Under the pieces are notes generated by a model. That model worked only from the letters and a program-made list of their open reading frames with translations. It was not told the DNA's origin and did no database searches. This document shows positions 22,064 through 30,887 of a stretch of 64,000 nt of DNA, piece after piece. A program made the position numbers and the translations under genes. Numbering within the stretch: position 1 is the stretch's first letter; every line of letters begins with the position of its first letter. The DNA comes from Actinomycetota bacterium (GTDB lineage: Bacteria; Actinomycetota; Actinomycetes; Mycobacteriales; HKI-0501), in the NCBI GenBank assembly GCA_030840805.1, contig JAVEDU010000038.1, forward strand, positions 1 to 64,000. Reading direction: 5' to 3'.

Positions 22064-22114
22064 TCACCACCGCTTTCTCGTCGCGATGCCGACGAACAAG
22101 CGGTGGTGATCACG
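22059..22114. terminator. Nested hairpin between convergent genes
   Basis: The arms 22059-22075 and 22098-22114 are a perfect 17-base inverted repeat (CGTGATCACCACCGCTT). The 22-base loop can form a second stem of TCGTCG with CGACGA. The stop codon of the TPP enzyme is inside the left arm. It probably terminates both this gene and the converging EEP gene. Confidence 0.75.
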
Positions 22115-22138
22115 AGCGGGGAGGGTCGGCCCGAGCCG

Positions 22139-23188
22139 TCAGGGGCGGGCCGCGTCGGTGACCGCGAGGTCGGCGACCAGGGCCTTGTGGTCGCTGCCCA
22201 GGCCGGACCGCTCGGAGACGTCGAGGACGACCAGCGCGCGGCTGACCATGATGTGGTCCAGGTCCAGCAGCGCGGGCAGGTAGGGCCGGTCGTCGGGCCA
22301 GGTCCGCACCACGCCGCGGGCGCGGGCCTCGTGCGCGTCGGTCAGCCCGGCCTCGGTGAGCTTCCGCCACACCGGGTGCTGGCGCCCGGAGTTGAAGTCG
22401 CCCGCGAGCACCAGCGCCTCCGGCGTGGTCCGGGCGAGCTTGGCGAGGGCGACGTGCTCGGCCTGCCACCGGCCGACCAGGCCGCCCAGCGGCGGCGCGG
22501 AGTGGACGGCCTGCACCCGGACCGCGACGCCGCCCACGTGCACGGTGGCGCCCGGCATCGTGCTCGTCACGGTCGGCAGCAGGGACGGGTCCTCGATCGG
22601 GATGCGGGAGTAGAGCCCGGCCCCGGCGAGCGGTGCGTCGGCCGGCTTCACGAGCCGGTGCGGGTACGCGCTGGCGAGGCCGCTCTTGTCGAGTGCCGCC
22701 GCGGTGCGCGGCGTCAGCTCCAGCAGCGCCACCACGTCCGGCCGCGCCCGGATGATGAGCCGGTACAGCGCCGCCGCGTCGACCCGGTCACCGCCCGTGT
22801 TGAGCGAGAGCACGGTGAGCGTCGGCGCGCCCCGGCCGACCGCGGCGACCTCGGAGGCCGGCCGGATCGACGGCCAGATGAAGACGAGATGCGCCACGAT
22901 CAGGACCCCCGCCACCAGCGCGAGCCCGCGGCGCCGGGTGAACGCGGCGACCACCACGATGGGGTAGCAGGGCAGCAGGGTCAGTGGCAGCAGCCCGAGC
23001 GCGAGCGCCAGGTACGCCTGCCCGGACGCCCCAGCGAGCCGCAGGAGCACCGTGCCGATCCCGAGCAGGACCAGCGGCCACGCGAGGAACGGCAGTGCCC
23101 GTGAGCTCCCGCGGCCGACCCGGCGCAGGCTCCGGTGCTCGACCCGGACATGTCCCGGCTGCCAGGCGCCGCCGGGCCCACGGCTCAC
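22139..23188 (-). CDS. Membrane-anchored endonuclease/exonuclease/phosphatase family protein
   Basis: This 349-residue protein has about three hydrophobic segments near residues 30-100 (ALPFLAWPLVLLGIGTVL, YLALALGLLPLTLLPCYP, LALVAGVLIVAHLVFIW). An EEP domain follows with LSLNTGG, VVALLELT, LAGDFNSG, LDLDHIMVS and the catalytic GSDHKALVADL. It probably cleaves a phosphodiester or phosphomonoester outside the membrane; the substrate is unknown. The GTG at 23188 overlaps the stop of the upstream glucosyltransferase gene (GTGA), so the two are coupled. I do not recall such a gene next to Rv3032 in mycobacteria. Confidence 0.85.
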   Translation of the reverse strand: MSRGPGGAWQPGHVRVEHRSLRRVGRGSSRALPFLAWPLVLLGIGTVLLRLAGASGQAYLALALGLLPLTLLPCYPIVVVAAFTRRRGLALVAGVLIVAHLVFIWPSIRPASEVAAVGRGAPTLTVLSLNTGGDRVDAAALYRLIIRARPDVVALLELTPRTAAALDKSGLASAYPHRLVKPADAPLAGAGLYSRIPIEDPSLLPTVTSTMPGATVHVGGVAVRVQAVHSAPPLGGLVGRWQAEHVALAKLARTTPEALVLAGDFNSGRQHPVWRKLTEAGLTDAHEARARGVVRTWPDDRPYLPALLDLDHIMVSRALVVLDVSERSGLGSDHKALVADLAVTDAARP

Positions 23189-24441
23189 GGCGTGTCGCCC
23201 GCGAGCAGGTTGCCGTCCCGCACGACCATCCGCAACGGCGCCTGGGTGCGGCGCAGACCGTCGTGCAGGGCGCGTTCCTCGCGGACGGCCCGGCCGTACT
23301 CCGTCACCGTGCGGGCCGCGATCGCCGGCCACGCATAGTCCCGGAGCGCCGTGCGCCCGGCCCGCACCAGCCGCCGGGCGAGGACCTCGTCGCGCAGCAG
23401 CAGCGTGACCGCGTCGGCCAGCCCGGCCACGTCGCCGGAGGCGAACCGCAGCCCGGTGGTGCCGTGCCGGACGAACTCCCGCAGTCCGCCGGTGTCCGCC
23501 ACCACCAGTGGCGTCCCCGCGGCGGCCGCCTCCAGCGCCACCATGCCGAACGGCTCGTAGATGCTGGGCACCAGCGCGCAGTCCGCGGCGGCGCTGAGCG
23601 CGGCGAGCCGGTCCGGCTCCACGAAGCCCAGCCACTCCACCGCCCGCCCGAGGCGCAGGGCCTTGGCCTGGGCCCGCAGGTCGTCGCCCTGCGGGCCCTC
23701 GCCGGCCACCAGGAGCCGCAGCCCGGGGTGGCGCCGCCGCAGCCGCGGCAGGGCCCGGAGCACGTCGTGCAGCCCCTTCTCGTACACGAGCCGCCCGGCG
23801 AACAGCAGCAGCGGGCCGTCGCCGTACCCGGCCCGGATCGCGGCGACCGCGGCATGGTCGACCGGGGCGGGGTCGGTGCCGTTCGGGATCGGGGTGACCT
23901 TGTCCGGCGGCAGGTCGAACAGCCGGGTGACCTCCCAGCGCATGTACTCGCTGCACGTGACGACCCGGCGGGCCTCGTAGGTGAGCCACCACTCGACGGT
24001 GTGGATGCTGCGGTTGAGCGCGCCCGGCAGCCAGCCCTGGTGCCGGCCCGCCTCGGTGGCGTGCACCGTGGCGACCAGCGGGACGCCGAGGTGGTGCTTG
24101 AGGGTCGTCGCCGCATGCGCCACGAGCCAGTCGTGGGCGTGCACGACCTCGGGGTCGGTCTGGTCGGCCACCGCGAGCGCGGCCCGGGTGAGCGCGTGGT
24201 TGAACGCCATCGTCCAGGACAGCAGCGACTGCTCGAGGTCGAACAGCGGCGGGTCCTCCGGCACCCGGACCACCCGGACGTCGTTCACGACCTCGTCGTA
24301 CGCGGCGCCCGGCCGGTGCCGGGTCACGACGGCGACCTCGTGGCCGGCGGCGGCCATCGCCTCGCACAGGGCGTGGACATGACGGCCGAGCCCACCGACG
24401 ACCACCGGCGGGTACTCCCACGACAGCACCATGACACGCAT
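23185..24441 (-). CDS. Alpha-(1->4)-glucosyltransferase, GT4/GT5-like (Rv3032-like)
   Basis: This 418-residue retaining glycosyltransferase opens with SWEYPPVVVGGLGRHVHAL, a near match to what I recall of M. tuberculosis Rv3032, which elongates the alpha-1,4-glucan of MGLP and contributes to glycogen. The N-terminal domain holds HAHDWLVAH and VHATEAGRHQGW. The C-terminal nucleotide-sugar-binding domain holds LLLFAGRLVYEKGLHDVL and the EPFGMVALEAAAAGTPLV loop with the E-x7-E motif. The ATG at 24441 is preferred. With the GH57, methyltransferase and acyltransferase genes nearby it suggests a methylated, acylated alpha-glucan pathway. Confidence 0.92.
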   Translation of the reverse strand: MRVMVLSWEYPPVVVGGLGRHVHALCEAMAAAGHEVAVVTRHRPGAAYDEVVNDVRVVRVPEDPPLFDLEQSLLSWTMAFNHALTRAALAVADQTDPEVVHAHDWLVAHAATTLKHHLGVPLVATVHATEAGRHQGWLPGALNRSIHTVEWWLTYEARRVVTCSEYMRWEVTRLFDLPPDKVTPIPNGTDPAPVDHAAVAAIRAGYGDGPLLLFAGRLVYEKGLHDVLRALPRLRRRHPGLRLLVAGEGPQGDDLRAQAKALRLGRAVEWLGFVEPDRLAALSAAADCALVPSIYEPFGMVALEAAAAGTPLVVADTGGLREFVRHGTTGLRFASGDVAGLADAVTLLLRDEVLARRLVRAGRTALRDYAWPAIAARTVTEYGRAVREERALHDGLRRTQAPLRMVVRDGNLLAGDTP

Positions 24442-24543
24442 CGGCGCACATCGTGCCAGGAGTCGGCCCCCGGTCATGTCCCGGTACGCGCCGGATTCCC
24501 CCGAGCGGGTGACGGCGGCGCCGCGGCAGGTACCGTCCACGCC

Positions 24544-25041
24544 ATGACGGACCCCATCGTTGCGGTGGCGCAGGCTTCGACCGGGAGCGAACGGGCGGTG
24601 CTGGAGTCGTTCCTCGACTTCCAGCGCGTGAGCGTCGTCCGCAAGGTGCTCGGGGTGCCGGACGGCGACGCGCGCCGTCGTCTCGTGCCGTCCGAGACCA
24701 CGCTCGCGGGCCTGCTCGCCCACCTGGCCCTGGTGGAGGACAACTGGTTCCAGCGTGTGCTCACCGGCTCGGCGCCGCCCGGCATCGGTGCCGACGGTGG
24801 CTGGGCGGTGTCCGAGGAGGACACCGTCCGGGGCCTCGTGGCGGCGTACGAGGCCGAGTGCGCGCGGTCCCGGGCGACCGCCGCCCGGTACGCGCTCGAC
24901 GACACCGGCACGCACCCGAGCCTGGGCCCGGTGTCGCTGCGGTGGATCTACGTCCACATGATCGAGGAGACCGGCCGCCACGCCGGGCACGCGGACATCC
25001 TGCGGGAGCTGACCGACGGCGCGACCGGGGCGCTCGGCTAA
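24544..25041 (+). CDS. DinB-family (DUF664) protein
   Basis: This 165-residue helical-bundle protein of the DinB/DUF664 type has SETTLAGLLAHLALVEDNWFQ (His ligand), and the later HMIEETGRHAGHADILRE supplies the usual pair of histidines for a divalent metal. Members act as mycothiol- or bacillithiol-dependent transferases or stay unassigned; a mycothiol-dependent role is plausible in this kind of organism but not shown. The ATG at 24544 is chosen because the in-frame upstream part is the antisense of the glycosyltransferase gene. Its TAA stop overlaps the TAG of the convergent DUF885 gene in the tetramer CTAA. Confidence 0.88.
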   Translation: MTDPIVAVAQASTGSERAVLESFLDFQRVSVVRKVLGVPDGDARRRLVPSETTLAGLLAHLALVEDNWFQRVLTGSAPPGIGADGGWAVSEEDTVRGLVAAYEAECARSRATAARYALDDTGTHPSLGPVSLRWIYVHMIEETGRHAGHADILRELTDGATGALG

Positions 25042-26543
25042 CCCCGCTCGACGGCGGTACGGACCAGGCCGAGCGGCGGGGCACCGAGGTCGAACAGCGC
25101 CGCGTGGAACCGCGGCAGGGAGAACCCGCCGCCCCACGCCGCCCGGGCCTCCTCGCGCACCCGCAGCAGCGCGAGCTTGCCCCAGGTGTAGCGCCCGTAC
25201 GTCGGGTCGAACGTCCCGCGCCGCGCCTCGCCGAGCGCGGCCGGGCCGCGCAGGTACGCGTCCGTCCGGAACCGGGCCGCGGCACCCGCCACGGTCAGCT
25301 CCCCCGTGTGCAGCCCGATCGCGCAGGCGAGCCGGGTGACCCGGATCAGCGCCTCGATCGCGACGCCGGCGACGAACCGGGGGTCCCCGGCGCGGAACCC
25401 CTCCTCGACCGCCATCTCCTCGACGTAGTGCGCCCAGCCCTCGACGAACGCGTCGCTCATCAGTTGCCGGCGCGGCGGCGTGGGCGCGTGCCGCAGCGCC
25501 CGGCCGTGCGAGAAGTGCCCCGGGGCCACCTCGTGGAGAGTGATGCCCGGGAGTGCGGCGCGGCTGAACACCGCGAGCCACTGCTCCTGCTCGGCCGCCG
25601 GCCAGGACGGGTCGGGCGGCGTGACGTGGTACCAGGACGGGCCCTCGGGCTCGCCGGGGGCCGCCGACACCATCATCGCCATCGCCCAGCGCCGGGACTC
25701 CGGTGCGGGGCCGACCAGGCACTCGCCGTCGGAGTACGGGACCAGGTCGCGCTCCGCCGTCCACGCGATGACCTCGGCCGTCAGGGCCCGGGCCTCGTCC
25801 AGCACGCCGTCGGCGTCCGGGTGGTCGGCCATCAGGTCCGCGACCACGGTCGCCACCGGAACGCCGGGGCGCAGCCGGCCGCACGCCGCGGTGAGCAGGG
25901 CGTGGAGCCGGTCCCGCTCGGCGTCGGCCTGCCGCGCGAGCGCCGCGAGGTCGACCTCCACCGACTCGGCGGCGCCGAGCAGGCGCGCGAGCGCCGGCCC
26001 GCCCAGGGCCGCCGACGCGGGCCCGTGCGCGGCGGCGTGCTCGATGTGGGACACGAGCCGGGAGTGGGCCCCGAGCGCCGCGGCCTCCACCGTGGACCGG
26101 TTCGCGTCCAGCCCCGCGGCGAGCCCGCGTACCGCACCGAGGGTGGCCGCGGCGACGGGTGCCGGGACCGCGTCGAGCGAGGCGAGGGCCGCCGCCACGC
26201 CGGCCGGCCAGCGGGCGAGGTGCCGCTCGCGGGCCGCGCGCCGCTCGGCCTCGGGCGCGTAGTCGCGGTCGTAACAGGCCAGGTCCAGGTTTTCCGCGTG
26301 CAGGATCGGGTTGCGCCGATGCAGTTCCAGCTCGCCGAACCGCACGCGCGCGCCGTTCTCGAACGCGGCGACGTGGGCCTCGTCGTGCGGGTCGCCGCGG
26401 GAGCCGCCGCCGAGCGCGGCGAGTCCGGCGGCCACGCCGGCGGGGGACAGGTCCTGGATCTCGCCGTCGTATTCGTGGAGACCGGCGAACTCCCGGCTGC
26501 CGGCCACGGCCAGGTCGGCGAGTGCGCGCAGGCGGGTATCCAT
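25038..26543 (-). CDS. DUF885 family putative metallopeptidase
   Basis: This 501-residue protein belongs to DUF885, whose members are predicted zinc-dependent carboxypeptidases. The family motif appears as LHEVAPGHFSHG (about residue 330) followed by the second signature FVEGWAHYVEEM (about residue 365), both needed for a thermolysin-like site. No signal peptide is present. The ATG at 26543 is taken as start; the frame is open further, but that part overlaps the GH57 gene antisense-free and has no family similarity. It is probably a monocistronic gene 26 bases downstream of the GH57 gene, possibly read through. Confidence 0.87.
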   Translation of the reverse strand: MDTRLRALADLAVAGSREFAGLHEYDGEIQDLSPAGVAAGLAALGGGSRGDPHDEAHVAAFENGARVRFGELELHRRNPILHAENLDLACYDRDYAPEAERRAARERHLARWPAGVAAALASLDAVPAPVAAATLGAVRGLAAGLDANRSTVEAAALGAHSRLVSHIEHAAAHGPASAALGGPALARLLGAAESVEVDLAALARQADAERDRLHALLTAACGRLRPGVPVATVVADLMADHPDADGVLDEARALTAEVIAWTAERDLVPYSDGECLVGPAPESRRWAMAMMVSAAPGEPEGPSWYHVTPPDPSWPAAEQEQWLAVFSRAALPGITLHEVAPGHFSHGRALRHAPTPPRRQLMSDAFVEGWAHYVEEMAVEEGFRAGDPRFVAGVAIEALIRVTRLACAIGLHTGELTVAGAAARFRTDAYLRGPAALGEARRGTFDPTYGRYTWGKLALLRVREEARAAWGGGFSLPRFHAALFDLGAPPLGLVRTAVERG

Positions 26544-26569
26544 GCCCGGCAGGCTAGGGCAGGCGCGCG

Positions 26570-28066
26570 TCAGAGCAACCGAGAATCGAGATGCCCGAAG
26601 GGCCCGTCGATGAGCCGGAGGTGGGCGGCCTCGGCCGCGCCGCCGCCGGACTCGACCAGGTCGGCGAGCCGGTGGAACCGCGCGGTGTGCTCGGCGGCCC
26701 GGCGGCGGGCGTACCCGGCCGCGGAGTCCTTGGTGACCATGAAGGCCCAGTCGCTGCTCGTGACGAGCAACGCCTCCCGGGCGAGCTGGTCGAGCACCGG
26801 GTCGCGGAACGGCCCGCCGAGCTTGTCCACGAGCTGCACGAGCCGGTCCTGCACCTGGCGGGACTCCTCCACCAGATCGGCGACCTGCTCGCCGTCCCAG
26901 ACCCGCCAGTCCTTGCCGGAGCCCCAGGACGAGGCGGGCAGCTCGCGCGGTGCGCCGACGTGCCCGGCCTCGACCGCGCCGGCGAGCGTGGTCACCCGGA
27001 CCCCGGCCTCGGGCAGCCGCCGCAGGACCGCCTCCAGCCACTGTGGTCCCTCGTACCACCAGTGCCCGAACAGCTCGGTGTCGTACGCGGCGACGACGAG
27101 CCCGGGGCGGCCGTCGCGTTCGCGCAGGTCCGCCAGCCGCGCGACCACTGTCTGAACGAAGTCGTCGGCGTGCCGGTCCACGGCGTCCGCGGCGCGGTCC
27201 GGGTCCCACGGCGCCTTGTCCCAGGAGGCCACCTGCTTGCCGGTGACCCGCGCCGGGCGGAACCCGGTGGGATGGTCGAACGTGTGGAAGTCCCGGTACG
27301 CGCCGTCACCCGGGTACCCCGCCTTCGGCGACCAGACCCGGTAGGTGACGTCGAGGTCCCGGCCGAAGGCGAGCACGCCGCTGTCGCCGACCGGGTGGGC
27401 CGCCGCGGTGTCGCCGTGGAGCGTGGGGCCGTCCACCAGGAACCGCCGCACGCCCGCGTCCGCATAGGACGCCTCCAGGCCGGGGGCGTACCCGCACTCC
27501 GGCGCCCAGATGCCGGCCGGGGCGCGGCCGAACCGCACGCGGGCGTCGTCCAGGCCGGTCCTCAGCGCGAACCGCTGCACCCGGCCGTGCAGCAGCGGCT
27601 GGAACGGGTGGGTGGCGGGCCCGCCGAGCAGCTCCACCGCGCCGGAGTCGACCAGCGGCCGGAGCACCGCGGAGCCGCCGCGCAGCCACCGGTCCTCCAG
27701 GTCCGCCAGGCAGGCGGTGGCCTCCCGCCACTCGTGGGCGGCCAGGTCCCGCAGGTGGGGGTGCTGGGCGGCGAGCTGGGCCCGGAGCTGCCAGTTGCCC
27801 GCCCAGGTGTGCAGCTCACCGAGGGAGTACGGGTCGTCCAGCATCGCCGCGACGACCGGGGTCACGCCGAGGGTGAGCACGTCGCGGCGGCCCTCGGCGG
27901 CCAGCCGCTCGACCACCCCGACGACGCGCCGCCAGGAGCCGGTGAAGGCCTGGTACAGCCACTCCTCGCCGACCGGCCAGGTCCCGGCGTGGGGGAGCCA
28001 CGGCAGGTGCGTGTGGAGCACGAGAGCGAAGGAGCCGACCGGTGGGGCTGCCGGGGTGGCGGTCAT
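26570..28066 (-). CDS. GH57 alpha-glucan branching/processing enzyme (Rv3031-like)
   Basis: This 498-residue GH57 protein probably branches or trims short alpha-1,4-glucans. It starts with the family strand FALVLHTHLPWLPHAGTWPVG. The catalytic Glu is in GIWAPECGYAPG and the Asp in VAAYDTELFGHWWYEG, followed by a helical C-terminal domain. M. tuberculosis Rv3031, a slightly longer homolog, works with the Rv3032 glucosyltransferase in MGLP synthesis. The ATG at 28066 overlaps the stop of the upstream methyltransferase (ATGA), which fixes the start although the frame is open to 28879. Confidence 0.92.
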   Translation of the reverse strand: MTATPAAPPVGSFALVLHTHLPWLPHAGTWPVGEEWLYQAFTGSWRRVVGVVERLAAEGRRDVLTLGVTPVVAAMLDDPYSLGELHTWAGNWQLRAQLAAQHPHLRDLAAHEWREATACLADLEDRWLRGGSAVLRPLVDSGAVELLGGPATHPFQPLLHGRVQRFALRTGLDDARVRFGRAPAGIWAPECGYAPGLEASYADAGVRRFLVDGPTLHGDTAAAHPVGDSGVLAFGRDLDVTYRVWSPKAGYPGDGAYRDFHTFDHPTGFRPARVTGKQVASWDKAPWDPDRAADAVDRHADDFVQTVVARLADLRERDGRPGLVVAAYDTELFGHWWYEGPQWLEAVLRRLPEAGVRVTTLAGAVEAGHVGAPRELPASSWGSGKDWRVWDGEQVADLVEESRQVQDRLVQLVDKLGGPFRDPVLDQLAREALLVTSSDWAFMVTKDSAAGYARRRAAEHTARFHRLADLVESGGGAAEAAHLRLIDGPFGHLDSRLL

Positions 28067-28788
28067 CGCCGGGCGGCGAACGCCACGAGGTCGAGCGAGG
28101 CATCGACGTCCTCGGTCCGCAGCTCGAAGTCGGCCGCCCGCACGGCCGCGACATCGGCGTACAGCGCGGCGTCCCAGGACCCGGGCGGCGCGGCGAGCTG
28201 GGCGTCGACCAGGCTGCCGCCCCAGCGCGCGTCGAGCTCCCGCAGGCGCGGGCCGTGGTGCAGGCCGAGCATCCGGGTCACCGTGAAGTGCGGCGCCAGC
28301 AGTTCGGCCAGCTCGGCCGCGTCCAGCTCCCGGGTGTGGAACGGGTTCAGCGTCACGCCGCCGGGGGAGAAGGTCAGCCGGTTCGGGGTCGTCATCACCA
28401 GCGTGCCGCCGGGGCGGAGGATCCGCGCACATTCGGCGACGAAACCGGGCTGGTCCCACAGGTGCTCGACGACCTGGAGGTTCACCACCGCGTCGACCGA
28501 GGCGCCGGCGAGGGGCAGCTCCGCGAGGTTGCCCCGGACGACGGCGACCCCCGGGTAGGTGGCGGCGGCGTGCACGACCGCGTCCCGGTCGTAGTCGAGC
28601 GCGACGACCCGGGCGGCCACGCCGGCCAGCAGGTCCGCGCCGTACCCCTCGCCGGCGCCCGCCTCCAGCACGACGGCGCCGCGCAGCGGAGCCCGCAACG
28701 CGAGGTAGGCGGCCTCGTGCCGCCGGAACCAGTAATTCTCCACCGGGATACCGGGCAGCGTGCGCTCGCCGGTGAGGGTCAGCTCCAC
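28063..28788 (-). CDS. SAM-dependent methyltransferase (Rv3030-like)
   Basis: This 241-residue methyltransferase begins MELTLTGERTLPGIPVENYWFRRHEAAYLA. It has motif I VLEAGAGEGYG, LDYDRDAV, NLQVVEHLWD and a late PGGTLVMTTPNRLTFSP. The LTLTGERT...ENYWFRRH start resembles what I recall of M. tuberculosis Rv3030, proposed as a glucose O-methyltransferase of MGLP. It is coupled to the GH57 gene by ATGA. A GTG at 28839 would add 17 proline/arginine-rich residues; neither start has a good ribosome binding site, so the start is uncertain. Confidence 0.88.
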   Translation of the reverse strand: MELTLTGERTLPGIPVENYWFRRHEAAYLALRAPLRGAVVLEAGAGEGYGADLLAGVAARVVALDYDRDAVVHAAATYPGVAVVRGNLAELPLAGASVDAVVNLQVVEHLWDQPGFVAECARILRPGGTLVMTTPNRLTFSPGGVTLNPFHTRELDAAELAELLAPHFTVTRMLGLHHGPRLRELDARWGGSLVDAQLAAPPGSWDAALYADVAAVRAADFELRTEDVDASLDLVAFAARR

Positions 28789-28888
28789 GGTTGCGGACGG
28801 TACCCGGGGTGGGCGGGGGCGGCCCCGCGCAGGGGGCACCGTACGGTCGGCATGCGCACCAGGGTGACCTGATGCACAATTCCCGCGC

Positions 28889-28916
28889 TTGTGAGTTGGC
28901 TACTGACGGGTAACAT
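28889..28916 (+). promoter_or_regulatory. Candidate promoter of the fixAB genes
   Basis: TTGTGA (28889-28894) and TAACAT (28911-28916) are separated by 16 bases, in the 233-base gap before fixA. The overlapping TACTGACGGGTAAC could also be a TetR-type operator. No further structure was recognised in the rest of the gap. Confidence 0.4.
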
Positions 28917-29021
28917 CGTCCGTGCGCAATCCCACACAGTAGGGCGGTTGACCCGCCCGGAGTCCCACGGGACTCTCACCCACGTCATGAACGCTCGTTC
29001 AGCAGGAGGTCGACCCGGGCC

Positions 29022-29801
29022 ATGAACATTGTCGTATTGGTCAAGCAGGTCCCCGACTCGGGGAGCGAGCGTGCGCTGCGCGACTCGGACAAGACCGTCG
29101 ACCGCGAGTCGGCGTCCCTCGTCATCAACGAGATGGACGAGTACGCGATCGAGGAGGCGCTCCAGCTCCGCGACGCGCAGGGTGGTGAGGTCACCATCCT
29201 GACGATGGGGCCGGACCGCGCCACCGAGACCATCCGCAAGGCCCTCTCGATGGGCCCGGACCGGGCGGTCCACATCAGCGACGAGGCCCTGCACGGCGCG
29301 TGCGCCCCGCAGACCTCGCTGGTGCTGGCGAAGGCCCTCGAGCAGCTGGAGTGGGACCTCGTCATCTCCGGTGCCGAGTCCACCGACGGCCGCGTGTCGG
29401 TCATGCCGGCGATGCTCGCCGAGCGCCTGAACGTTCCGCAGCTCACCGGCGCCCGCAAGCTCACCGTCGACGGTGCCAAGCTCACGATCGAGCGCCAGAC
29501 CGAGGACGGCTACGAGATCGTCGAGGCCGAGGGCAAGGCGATCGTCTCCGTCTGGGACACGATCAACGAGCCGCGGTACCCGTCGTTCAAGGGCATCATG
29601 CAGGCCAAGTCGAAGCCGGTGGAGACGAAGTCCCTCGCGGACCTCGGCATCTCGCCCGACGAGGTCGGCCTCGCGAACGCCACCAGCGAGGTCCTCGAGT
29701 TCTCTCCCCGCCCGCCGAAGGGCGCCGGGGTCAAGGTCACCGACGAGGGCGACGGCGCGCAGAAGCTCGTCGAGTTCCTCGCCAGCCAGAAGATCGTCTG
29801 A
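29022..29801 (+). CDS. fixA: Electron transfer flavoprotein beta subunit
   Basis: This 259-residue subunit forms with FixB the FAD-containing shuttle that takes electrons from acyl-CoA dehydrogenases and similar flavoenzymes. It begins MNIVVLVKQVPDSGSERAL and has the AMP-binding VISGAESTDGRVSVMPAMLAE region, then the recognition-loop area around WDTINEPRYPSFKGIM. A strong AGGAGG lies at 29004-29009. It is collinear with M. tuberculosis Rv3029c. The acyl-CoA dehydrogenase at 43.4-44.5 kb is a possible partner. Confidence 0.97.
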   Translation: MNIVVLVKQVPDSGSERALRDSDKTVDRESASLVINEMDEYAIEEALQLRDAQGGEVTILTMGPDRATETIRKALSMGPDRAVHISDEALHGACAPQTSLVLAKALEQLEWDLVISGAESTDGRVSVMPAMLAERLNVPQLTGARKLTVDGAKLTIERQTEDGYEIVEAEGKAIVSVWDTINEPRYPSFKGIMQAKSKPVETKSLADLGISPDEVGLANATSEVLEFSPRPPKGAGVKVTDEGDGAQKLVEFLASQKIV

Positions 29802-29839
29802 GGCCGACGCCCCACAGTTCCAGAAAGGACAACGTCCCC

Positions 29840-30799
29840 ATGGCAGAAGTACTCGTCGTGGTCGAGCACCTCGAGGGCGCGCCCAAGAAGGTCACCTTCG
29901 AGATGCTCACCGCCGCCCGAGCGCTCGGCGAGCCGTCCGCGGTCGTCTTCGGCGCTCCCGGCACGGCCGACAAGCTGACCGAGAAGCTCGGTGAGTTCGG
30001 CGCCCAGAAGGTGTACGTCGCCGAGTCCGACGACATCACCGGCTACCTGGTCGCGCCGAAGGCCGAGGTGCTCGCCTCGCTGGTCGAGCGCACCCAGCCC
30101 GCCGCCGTCCTCCTGGCGTCCTCGTCCGAGGGCAAGGAGGTCGCCGGCCGGCTCGCCATCAAGATCGGCAGCGGCATCATCACCGGCGCGACCGAGGTGG
30201 CCGCCGACGGCACCGCCACCCAGGTCATCTTCGCGGGTGCGGTCATCGTCAAGTCGAAGGTCCGCACCGGTACGCCGATCATCACGGTCACGCCCAACGC
30301 GGTGACCCCGGTGCCGGCCCCCGCGACGCCGCAGACCGAGGCCGTCGAGGTCGCCGTCTCCGACAACGCCAAGCTGGCCCGGGTCGTCGACCGCAAGGTC
30401 GAGTCCGCCGGCAGCCGGCCGGAGCTCTCCGAGGCCTCGATCGTGGTCTCGGGTGGCCGTGGCGTCGGCAGTGCCGACAACTTCTCGGTCATCGAGGGTC
30501 TCGCCGACTCGCTCGGTGCCGCGGTCGGTGCCTCCCGCGCGGCCACGGACTCGGGTTTCTACCCGCACCAGTTCCAGGTCGGGCAGACCGGCAAGACCGT
30601 GTCGCCGCAGCTGTACATGGCGATCGGCATCTCCGGCGCCATCCAGCACCGGGCCGGCATGCAGACCTCGAAGACGATCGTCGCCGTCAACAAGGACGAA
30701 GAGGCGCCGATCTTCGAGCTCGCCGACTTCGGCGTCGTGGGCGACCTGTTCAAGGTCGTTCCGGACGCCACCGAGCAGATCAAGGCCCGCAAGGGCTGA
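29840..30799 (+). CDS. fixB: Electron transfer flavoprotein alpha subunit
   Basis: This 319-residue alpha subunit binds FAD in its C-terminal domain: [44 protein letters not shown] (SGxxQHxxGM region [13 protein letters not shown]) and [21 protein letters not shown] are standard. The ATG at 29840 follows GAAAGGA; the frame upstream belongs to fixA in another phase. It is 38 bases after fixA and ends in a strong hairpin terminator, so fixAB is a two-gene operon (counterpart of Rv3028c). Confidence 0.97.
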   Translation: MAEVLVVVEHLEGAPKKVTFEMLTAARALGEPSAVVFGAPGTADKLTEKLGEFGAQKVYVAESDDITGYLVAPKAEVLASLVERTQPAAVLLASSSEGKEVAGRLAIKIGSGIITGATEVAADGTATQVIFAGAVIVKSKVRTGTPIITVTPNAVTPVPAPATPQTEAVEVAVSDNAKLARVVDRKVESAGSRPELSEASIVVSGGRGVGSADNFSVIEGLADSLGAAVGASRAATDSGFYPHQFQVGQTGKTVSPQLYMAIGISGAIQHRAGMQTSKTIVAVNKDEEAPIFELADFGVVGDLFKVVPDATEQIKARKG

Positions 30800-30818
30800 G
30801 CGGTCCGCGCCGCGACGA

Positions 30819-30852
30819 CGGCCCGGCCGGTGATCTTCCACCGGCCGGGCCG
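30819..30852 (+). terminator. Rho-independent terminator after fixB
   Basis: A perfect 14-base stem (30819-30832 with 30839-30852, CGGCCCGGCCGGTG and complement), loop ATCTTC, followed by TTTGG. It separates fixAB from the cysteine desulfurase operon. Confidence 0.88.
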
Positions 30853-30887
30853 TTTGGTGTCCCGGACACGCGACTAGGCTGGACGCG

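Noticed and set aside
26570-28879. GH57 open frame extended to 28879
   Set aside because: The extension overlaps the methyltransferase gene in another frame and has no similarity; ATGA coupling fixes the start at 28066.
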